Assembly (NCBI RefSeq): GCF_009193155.1
Contig: NZ_VUKD01000005.1
Coordinates: forward strand, 62,001 to 126,000
Source: Georgenia subflava
Lineage (GTDB): Bacteria > Actinomycetota > Actinomycetes > Actinomycetales > Actinomycetaceae
Length of the DNA: 64,000 nt
Reading direction: 5' to 3'
Shown in pieces: positions 57,988 to 64,000 of this stretch (positions are counted from its first letter, which is position 1; each line of letters starts with the position of its first letter). Below the pieces are notes generated by a model. The model saw nothing but the letters and a program-made list of their open reading frames with translations, had not been told where the DNA came from and ran no database searches. Position numbers and translations under genes: made by a program.

Positions 57988-58878
57988 TCAGAGCAGGTGC
58001 GCACCCCGCGGTGGCACCCCGGGGTCGAGGACCTGCCAGCCGTGCTGCTCCAGCGCACGGGCCGTCGCGGCGTCGAGCCGGTCGAGGACGAGCACGCTGG
58101 GGCCGGCGCCGGAGACCACGGCGGGCCAGCCCGCCTCGCGCATCGCGCGCACGGCCTCGAGCGTCGCCGGCATCGCCTCCGCCCGGTAGGCCTGGTGGAG
58201 CCGGTCCTCCGTGGCGGCCATCAGCAGCTCGTTGCGCCCGCCGAGTGCCAGGACCAGCAGGGCCGCGCGCGCGGCGTTGAACGCACCGTCGGCGTGCGGC
58301 ACCTGCGTCGGCAGCGCGGCCCGGGCGGTGCGCGTCAGCAGCTGCGTGGCGGGCACGAGGACGGTCGGGCGCAGCGAGGGTGCGACCGGGACGCTCGCGG
58401 CGCGGGCGCCGTCGGCGTCCTCCCAGGCCACGGTGGCCCCGCCGAGCAGCGCCGGTGCGGCGTTGTCCGGGTGTCCCTCGAGCCGGCACGCCAGGGCGAG
58501 GACGGCGTCGTCGTCGAGCGACTCCGGCTCGGAGACGAGCCCGCGGGCCGCCACCAGCCCGGCGACCACGGCCGCCGCGGACGAGCCCATCCCCCGACCG
58601 TGCGGGATCGCGTTGTGGCAGGTCAGCTCCAGCCCGGCCTGCGGTGCGCCGACCGCGTCCAGACCGAGCCGCACCGCCCGGACGACGAGGTGCTCCTCGC
58701 CGTCGGGCAGGCCCTGGGCCCCCTCCCCCACGACGGTGACCGTGGTGGCTCCGGCGACCGCGCGCACGGTCACCTCGTCCCAGACCCCCAGGGCCAGGCC
58801 GAAGGAGTCGAACCCGGGTCCGAGGTTGGCGGAGGTGGCCGGGACGCGCACCCGCACCTCGTCGCGCACGAGCCGCAT
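57988..58878 (-). CDS. thrB: Homoserine kinase
   Basis: 296 residues, GHMP kinase. Phosphorylates homoserine with ATP in threonine synthesis. It starts VRVRVPATSANLGPGFDSFGLAL. The ATP-binding glycine-rich loop is IPHGRGMGSSAAAVVAG, and the C-terminal GHMP motif is VVSGAGPSVLVL. The ATG at 58878 is eight bases after the thrC stop. It completes hom-thrC-thrB. Confidence 0.95.
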   Translation of the reverse strand: MRLVRDEVRVRVPATSANLGPGFDSFGLALGVWDEVTVRAVAGATTVTVVGEGAQGLPDGEEHLVVRAVRLGLDAVGAPQAGLELTCHNAIPHGRGMGSSAAAVVAGLVAARGLVSEPESLDDDAVLALACRLEGHPDNAAPALLGGATVAWEDADGARAASVPVAPSLRPTVLVPATQLLTRTARAALPTQVPHADGAFNAARAALLVLALGGRNELLMAATEDRLHQAYRAEAMPATLEAVRAMREAGWPAVVSGAGPSVLVLDRLDAATARALEQHGWQVLDPGVPPRGAHLL

Positions 58879-58886
58879 CGGCGTCT

Positions 58887-59987
58887 CTAGAGGCCGAGAG
58901 CCGCGACGGCGGACTCGAGGGTCGGGGCGATGACCTGCGGCTCGACCTCGGTGGAGCCCAGCGCGGTGGCGGTGTCCTTGAGCCCGTTGCCGGTGACGGT
59001 GCATACCACCCTCGCGCCGGCGGGGACCTTGCCGTGCTCGGCGGCCTGCAGCAGGCCGGCCACGGAGGCGGCGGACGCGGGCTCGACGAACACCCCCACC
59101 TCCGCAGCGAGGACTGACTGGGCGTCGAGGATCTGGGCGTCGCTGACCGCGTCGATCCAGCCGCCGGAGTCGTCCCGGGCCGCCTCGGCGTACGCCCACG
59201 ACGCCGGGTTGCCGATGCGGATCGCGGTGGCGACCGTCTCGGGGTGCTCCACGGGGGCGCCCTTCACGAACGGCGCGGCGCCCTCGGCCTGCACGCCCCA
59301 CATCTGCGGGACCTTCGTGGCCACCGGCGCGAGCCGGGTGGCGGCGTCGTCGACGGAGGCTGCGGTGGTGCGCCCGGCGTACTCGTTGTAGCCCATCCAG
59401 TACGCGGAGATGTTGCCGGCGTTGCCGACGGGCAGCACGTGGATGTCCGGGGCGTCCCCGAGGGCGTCGACCACCTCGAACGCGGCGGTCTTCTGGCCCT
59501 GCAGGCGGAAGGGGTTGACCGAGTTGACCAGCGCGACCGGGTGGCTCTCGGCCATCTCGCGCACGATGCGCAGGCAGTCGTCGAAGTTGCCGTCCACCGC
59601 CACCAGGGTGGCCCCGTGCACGATGGCCTGGGCCAGCTTGCCGGCGGCGATCTTTCCCGCGGGCAGGACGACGGCGCAGCGCAGCCCGGCGGCGACCGCG
59701 TAAGCCGCGGCCGAGGCGGAGGTGTTGCCCGTCGAGGCGCAGACGACCAGCTCGGTGTCCGTCGCCGCCACCTTCGACATCGCCATGGTCATGCCGCGGT
59801 CCTTGAAGGAGCCGGTGGGGTTCGCCCCCTCGACCTTGACGTGGACCTCGGCGCCGACGCGTGCGCTCAGGGCCGGCGCGGGCACCAGGGGCGTGCCGCC
59901 CTCGCCGAGGGTGACGACCGGGTCGCCGTCGCCGATCGGCAGCCGTGCGCGGTACTCCTCGATCACGCCTCGCCACAGGTGGGCCAT
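58887..59987 (-). CDS. thrC: Threonine synthase
   Basis: 366 residues. PLP enzyme converting O-phosphohomoserine to threonine. The PLP lysine is in [18 protein letters not shown], with [15 protein letters not shown] (phosphate loop) and [19 protein letters not shown]. The ATG at 59987 is preferred because it overlaps the hom stop (TGATG) and has GGAGA four bases upstream; an ATG one codon earlier is the alternative. Confidence 0.95.
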   Translation of the reverse strand: MAHLWRGVIEEYRARLPIGDGDPVVTLGEGGTPLVPAPALSARVGAEVHVKVEGANPTGSFKDRGMTMAMSKVAATDTELVVCASTGNTSASAAAYAVAAGLRCAVVLPAGKIAAGKLAQAIVHGATLVAVDGNFDDCLRIVREMAESHPVALVNSVNPFRLQGQKTAAFEVVDALGDAPDIHVLPVGNAGNISAYWMGYNEYAGRTTAASVDDAATRLAPVATKVPQMWGVQAEGAAPFVKGAPVEHPETVATAIRIGNPASWAYAEAARDDSGGWIDAVSDAQILDAQSVLAAEVGVFVEPASAASVAGLLQAAEHGKVPAGARVVCTVTGNGLKDTATALGSTEVEPQVIAPTLESAVAALGL

Positions 59988-61306
59988 CATTCTCCCTCGA
60001 CTCTCGTCACCGAGATGACCTCGTGCACGCGGGGCTCCTCGGCCAGCCCCGCCACGGTCCGCTCCAGCGCCGCCTCGGTGGAGACGTGGCTGATGATGGT
60101 GATGCGGGCGACGCCGTCGTCGGAGCGCTGCTGGTGCACGCTCTCGATCGAGACCCCGTTGTCGCCGTAGATGCCGGCGACCGCCGCCAGGGTGCCCGGC
60201 TCGTCCGCCAGGCCGATCTGGACCTGGGTGCGGGCCGCCGTCGACTCGGGTCCGAGCACGGGCAGCTGGGCGTAGGTCGACTCGCGCGGGGCGTGCCCGC
60301 CGTGCACCTTGTGCCCGGCGGCGGCCACCACGTCGCTGAGCACGGCGGACGCGGTCGGGGCGCCGCCGGCCCCCTGGCCGTAGAACATCAGCCGTCCCGC
60401 GGACTCGGCCTCGACGACGACGGCGTTGAAGGCTCCGCGGACGGCGGCGAGCGGGTGGGTGGCCGGCAGGAGGGCAGGGTGCACCCGCACGCTGATGCCG
60501 CGGGCGTCCCGGTTCAGCCGGGCCACCGCGAGCAGCTTGATGACGTGGCCGGACTCGGCCGCCTGGGCCATCTGCTCCGCGGTGACGTCGCGGATGCCGG
60601 TGACCGGCACGTCGTCGATGCTCACGCGGGTGTGGAACGCGAGCGACGCCAGGATCGCCGCCTTCGCCGCGGCGTCGTGCCCGTCGACGTCGGCACTCGG
60701 GTCGGCCTCGGCGTAGCCCAGCTCCTGGGCGAGGGCAACGGCCTGGTCGAAGCTCAGGCCGTTGGTCGCCATCTCGTCGAGGATGAAGTTCGTGGTGCCG
60801 TTGACGATGCCGAGGACGGCGTTGACGTTGTCGCCGGCGAGGGACTCGCGCAGGCCGTAGACGACCGGCACGGCCCCGGCGACGGCGGCCTCGTAGTACA
60901 GGTCCGCGCCGCCCCTCGCGGCCGCGCCGTGCAGGGCGGGACCGTGGGCGGCCAGCAGCGCCTTGTTGCCCGTCACGACCGTGGCGCCGGACTCCAGCGC
61001 CTGGAGCACGAGCGTGCGCGCGGGCTCGATGCCGCCGACGAGCTCGACGACCACGTCCGCGCGGGCGACCAGGCCCGCGGCGTCGTCGGTGAGCAGCTCG
61101 CGCGGCACCCAGGGCGCCCGCTCGCCAGCCGTGTCGCGCACCGCGATGCCGACCAGCTCCAGGCGGGCACCGGCGCGGGCCTGCAGGTCCGCGGCGTGCT
61201 CACCGAGCAGGCGCACCACCTGGCTGCCCACCGTGCCGCAGCCGAGCAGGGCGATGCGCACGACGCCGCCGGCGACGTCGTCCTTCCGGTCGGTCGGTGT
61301 GCTCAC
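59987..61306 (-). CDS. hom: Homoserine dehydrogenase
   Basis: 439 residues. NAD(P)H-dependent reduction of aspartate semialdehyde to homoserine, the branch point to threonine and methionine. Nucleotide loop [17 protein letters not shown], then [15 protein letters not shown], catalytic region [14 protein letters not shown] and [19 protein letters not shown] with the key Lys. A C-terminal ACT domain ([30 protein letters not shown]) allows threonine feedback. The GTG at 61306 follows AGGAG. A TATCCT hexamer at 61403-61398 is the likely -10. First gene of the thr operon. Confidence 0.95.
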   Translation of the reverse strand: MSTPTDRKDDVAGGVVRIALLGCGTVGSQVVRLLGEHAADLQARAGARLELVGIAVRDTAGERAPWVPRELLTDDAAGLVARADVVVELVGGIEPARTLVLQALESGATVVTGNKALLAAHGPALHGAAARGGADLYYEAAVAGAVPVVYGLRESLAGDNVNAVLGIVNGTTNFILDEMATNGLSFDQAVALAQELGYAEADPSADVDGHDAAAKAAILASLAFHTRVSIDDVPVTGIRDVTAEQMAQAAESGHVIKLLAVARLNRDARGISVRVHPALLPATHPLAAVRGAFNAVVVEAESAGRLMFYGQGAGGAPTASAVLSDVVAAAGHKVHGGHAPRESTYAQLPVLGPESTAARTQVQIGLADEPGTLAAVAGIYGDNGVSIESVHQQRSDDGVARITIISHVSTEAALERTVAGLAEEPRVHEVISVTRVEGE

Positions 61307-61672
61307 CGGCTTCTCCTCTCGACTGTCGCCGACGTGCCTGGCCGAACTGGCCGAATCGGTCAGTGGCGCTGGGCCACGTCGGGCGGTAACGCTGGTCAGG
61401 ATAGGGGTCAGGGGCCGCGGACCCGCACGCTGTCCGCCGGATGGGCCCGCTGCCGGGTGCACTGCCGGACGGACCGCGCCCCTCCGGCGCTGAGGGGCCG
61501 CGTCGGCGGCTGCGCCGGACGCGGCACCGGCCGTCGAGGCGCCGGGCACCGGACGCGGCACCGGCCGTCGAGGCGCTGGGTGCGCCGGGCGCGGCACCGG
61601 CCGGTCGAGGCGCCGGGCACCGGACGCGGCACCGGACGGTCGAGGTTCCGGGCACCGGGCGGGCCGAGCAGG
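61307..61672. other. hom promoter region and repeat array, no gene
   Basis: Contains the likely hom promoter (-10 TATCCT, 61403-61398, with about 85 nt of leader) and then a four-copy tandem array up to the lysA stop. No leader peptide rich in Thr, Ile or Met codons was found in the hom leader. Confidence 0.5.
61516..61660. repeat. Tandem repeat of about 35 bp, four copies, between lysA and hom
   Basis: GCGGCACCGG starts at 61521, 61555, 61591 and 61626; each is followed by a GTCGAGGCGCCGGGCACCGG-like tail. Spacings are 34-36 bp. Non-coding, directly downstream of the lysA stop. Confidence 0.8.
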
Positions 61673-63079
61673 TCAGCCCTGGTCGAGGCCGAGGAGGTCC
61701 TCGAGGGTCTCGCGACGCACGAGCACCCGGGCCCGGCCGTCGCGCACGGCGAGCACCGGCGGGCGGGCGACCATGTTGTAGTTGCTCGCCATGGAGCGGC
61801 CGTACGCCCCGGTCGCGGGCACCGCGAGCAGGTCGCCCGCGCGGACGTCGGCGGGCAGTGCGACGTCCGTCACCACGATGTCCCCGCTCTCACAGTGCTT
61901 GCCCACCACCCGCGCGGTGACGTCCGGGGCGTCGGAGGTCCGCCCGGCCAGGGCCGCGGTGTACGCGGCGTCGTACAGGGCCGGGCGGATGTTGTCGCTC
62001 ATCCCGCCGTCGACGCTGACGTACGTTCGGGTGCCGCCGTCGTCGAGCGCGACGTCCTTGACGGTGCCGACCGTGTACAGCGTCAGCCCGGCCGGACCGA
62101 CGACCGAGCGGCCGGGCTCGACGGAGATGCGCGGCACCGGGGTGCCGAGGTCGGCGCAGGTCCGGCGGACGGCGTCGGCGAGGGTGGTCGCGATCTGCTC
62201 CGGGGTGGGCGGGACGTCGTCCGCCGCGGTGTACCGGATGCCGTAGCCGCCGCCGAGGTCGACCTCGGGCACGAGGTACCCGGTCCTGGCTGCGACGTCG
62301 GCGCGCAGGCCGAGGACGGCGCGGGCAGCGACCTCGAACCCGGCGAGGTCGACGATCTGGCTGCCGATGTGGGAGTGCAGGCCGACCAGCTCGAGGTCGT
62401 CGTCGGCGAGGATCTGCTCGACCGCCTTGCCCGCGGCGCCCGAGGCCAGCGAGAGACCGAACTTCTGGTCCTCGTGGGCGGTGGCGATGAAGTCGTGGCC
62501 GCCGGCGTGGACGCCCGTCGTCACCCGCACCATGACGGGGGCGCGCACCCCGGCCGCGGCGGCGAGCGCACCGACCCGCTCGATCTCCACGAGGGAGTCG
62601 ACGACGATGCGTCCGACGCCGTGCGCCAGCGCGGTCCGGATCTCCTCGTCGGACTTGTTGTTGCCGTGCAGGCCGATCGCCTCGCCGGGCACACCGGCGC
62701 GGATCGCCACCGCGAGCTCGCCGTCGGTGGACGTGTCGATCCGCAGGCCCTCCTCGTGAACCCACCGGGCGACGGCGAGGGAGAGGAAGGCCTTGCCGGC
62801 GTAGTAGACGTCCGCACCAGCCAGCCCGGCGTCCTCGGCGAAGGCCGCGTCGAACGCCGACGCGAAGGCGCGCGCCCGGGCACGCACGTCGGCCTCGTCC
62901 AGGACGTAGGCGGGTGTGCCGTGCTCGGCCGCCAGGTCGCTCAGGTCGAGGCTGGCGACGGCGAGCGCACCGTCGTCGCCCCTGCGCACGCCGGTGGACC
63001 ACACCCCGCCGGGGGTGCCGTCGGGCTCGGGGGCCGGGAGGGGACGCCGGTCTGCGCCCGCCGCGTGCGCGCCGCTCAC
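61673..63079 (-). CDS. lysA: Diaminopimelate decarboxylase
   Basis: 468 residues. PLP enzyme making lysine from meso-DAP. The PLP lysine is in ADVYYAGKAFLSLAVARW. LVGLHSHIGSQIVDL, DLGGGYGIRYT, EPGRSVVGPAG and KHCESGDIV (substrate/dimer cysteine) are the class motifs. The GTG at 63079 overlaps the argS stop (GTGA), giving the usual argS-lysA coupling. The first 30 residues are a poorly conserved Pro-rich lead-in. Confidence 0.95.
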   Translation of the reverse strand: MSGAHAAGADRRPLPAPEPDGTPGGVWSTGVRRGDDGALAVASLDLSDLAAEHGTPAYVLDEADVRARARAFASAFDAAFAEDAGLAGADVYYAGKAFLSLAVARWVHEEGLRIDTSTDGELAVAIRAGVPGEAIGLHGNNKSDEEIRTALAHGVGRIVVDSLVEIERVGALAAAAGVRAPVMVRVTTGVHAGGHDFIATAHEDQKFGLSLASGAAGKAVEQILADDDLELVGLHSHIGSQIVDLAGFEVAARAVLGLRADVAARTGYLVPEVDLGGGYGIRYTAADDVPPTPEQIATTLADAVRRTCADLGTPVPRISVEPGRSVVGPAGLTLYTVGTVKDVALDDGGTRTYVSVDGGMSDNIRPALYDAAYTAALAGRTSDAPDVTARVVGKHCESGDIVVTDVALPADVRAGDLLAVPATGAYGRSMASNYNMVARPPVLAVRDGRARVLVRRETLEDLLGLDQG

Positions 63080-64000
63080 ATCCGCTCCGGGGCGGAGACG
63101 CCGAGCAGGTCGAGGCCGTTGGCGAGCACCTGGGTGGTGGCGTCGTTGAGCCACAGACGCGCCGTGTGCCCGGCGTCGACGGGATCCTCCCCGCGGGGGG
63201 AGATCCGGGTCTGGCCGTACCACTGGTGGTAGGCCGCGGCGAGCTGCTCGAGGTAGCGCGCCACGCGGTGCGGCTCGCGCAGCCGGGCGGCGTGCGCGAC
63301 GACCTCGGGGAACTGACCGAGCGACCCGAGCAGGGCGGCGTCGGCGGGGTGGTCCAGCCGGGCCGGGTCGAACGTCGCGCGCGGCACACCGTGCTCGGCG
63401 GCGTTGCGGGAGGCGTTGCGGGTGCGTGCGTGGGCGTACTGGACGTAGTAGACCGGGTTGTCCATGTTCTGCTCGCGCAGCTTCTCCCCGTCCAGGGTCA
63501 GCGGGGAGTCCGCCGGGAACCGGGCCAGGGTGTAGCGGACCGGGTCGGTGCCGATCCACTCGATGAGGTCGCGCAGCTCGATGATGTTGCCCGCGCGCTT
63601 GCTCATCCGGGCACCGGCCACGGAGACGAGCTGGCCGATGAGGATCTCGATGTTGCGCTCGGGGTCGTCCCCGGCGCAGGAGGCAAGCGCCTTGAGCCGG
63701 TTCACGTAGCCGTGGTGGTCGGCGCCGAGCAGGTAGATCTTCCCGGTGAAGCCGCGGTCCTTCTTCGACAGGTAGTAGGCGGCGTCTGCGGCGAAGTAGG
63801 TGGGCGTGCCGTCGGCGCGGACCATCACCCGGTCCTTGTCGTCGGTGAAGTCGGTGGTGCGCAGCCACACCGCGCCGCCGTCGTCGAAGACGTGGCCCTG
63901 CTCGCGCAGCCGTGCGACGGCCGCCTCGACGGCGCCGCCCGCGTGCAGCTCGCGCTCGGAGAACCAGACGTCGAAGTGGACGTTGAACGCCTCGAGGGTC
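63076..64000 (-). CDS. argS: Arginyl-tRNA synthetase, 3' part (5' end outside window)
   Basis: The C-terminal 307 or so residues of a class I synthetase charging tRNA-Arg. Visible: DDKDRVMVRADGTPTYFAADAAYYLSKKDRGF, YLLGADHHGYVNRLKAL, a KMSKS-equivalent GARMSKRAGNIIELRDLI, and the DALR anticodon-binding domain ending LDLLGVSAPERM. The gene runs off the right edge, so the HIGH motif and N-terminal Add-1 domain are not seen. It overlaps lysA by four bases. Confidence 0.95.
   Translation of the reverse strand, partial: TLEAFNVHFDVWFSERELHAGGAVEAAVARLREQGHVFDDGGAVWLRTTDFTDDKDRVMVRADGTPTYFAADAAYYLSKKDRGFTGKIYLLGADHHGYVNRLKALASCAGDDPERNIEILIGQLVSVAGARMSKRAGNIIELRDLIEWIGTDPVRYTLARFPADSPLTLDGEKLREQNMDNPVYYVQYAHARTRNASRNAAEHGVPRATFDPARLDHPADAALLGSLGQFPEVVAHAARLREPHRVARYLEQLAAAYHQWYGQTRISPRGEDPVDAGHTARLWLNDATTQVLANGLDLLGVSAPERM

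Noticed and set aside
61307-61400. Threonine/isoleucine attenuator before hom
   Set aside because: No short ORF rich in Thr, Ile or Met codons and no alternative stem pair in the leader.

Overview
This 64 kb window is chromosomal DNA from a very GC-rich actinobacterium. Evidence: codon third positions that are almost always G or C, frequent GTG starts, mycoredoxin, NucS in a mismatch-repair role, the GlgE glucan pathway, and actinobacterial gene orders (uvrD2 / mycoredoxin / nudC; argS-lysA-hom-thrC-thrB-rho-rpmE-prfA-prmC; tsaC-wecA-atpI-atpBEFHAGDC-DUF2550-nucS). The mix, with a GH1 glucosidase next to nagA, suggests Micrococcales (Cellulomonadaceae or Bogoriellaceae-like), which is an inference. 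There are no rRNA, tRNA, phage or transposase genes. The only gene with a mobile flavour is a DUF222/HNH endonuclease of the 13E12 type.

Layout. 1-425: leader of a gene lying off the left edge on the minus strand. Gene order and promoter architecture point to whiB7. 426-7050: uvrD2, mycoredoxin, nudC, DUF222-HNH, an NTF2-like protein and a lipoprotein. 7092-14350: mnmA-iscS (tRNA 2-thiouridine), an orphan Hsp70-like protein, an unknown protein, an FMN reductase, and etfB-etfA. 15289-29856: glucan metabolism, with glgX, an auxiliary-type trpS behind a Trp leader-peptide attenuator, glgP, and the divergent operon glgE-treS-mak-glgB. 30025-37649: a YbbN-like protein, lipoprotein and membrane protein, a DivIVA-like coiled-coil protein, a GNAT enzyme, and small conserved proteins. 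37864-41417: nagA-bgl and nucS. 41555-52026: DUF2550, the whole F1Fo ATP synthase operon, wecA and tsaC, all on the minus strand. 52079-64000: a VanZ-like gene, prmC-prfA, rpmE, rho, thrB-thrC-hom, lysA and the 3' part of argS.

How the genes work together. GlgE, TreS, maltokinase and GlgB form the trehalose to maltose-1-phosphate to alpha-glucan route. GlgX and GlgP on either side degrade the same polymer. hom, thrB, thrC and lysA share the aspartate family. tsaC and mnmA modify tRNA, and prfA, prmC and rpmE belong to translation.

Three things stand out beyond gene content. (1) Two translation-sensing leaders: the WhiB7-type leader at the left edge and a textbook Trp attenuator before trpS. 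(2) Many -10 hexamers lie 6-8 nt before the start codon, so a large share of transcripts here should be leaderless. (3) Short tandem duplications recur in intergenic DNA, especially at gene 3' ends, where stop codons and terminator hairpins are copied in tandem (uvrD2, mycoredoxin/nudC, DUF2550, prmC, thrB, glgB). Similar in-frame repeats expand several proteins (TsaC, WecA, PrmC, MnmA, the DivIVA-like protein). The clearest example is prmC, whose last 37 bp with its stop codon are repeated about five times downstream.
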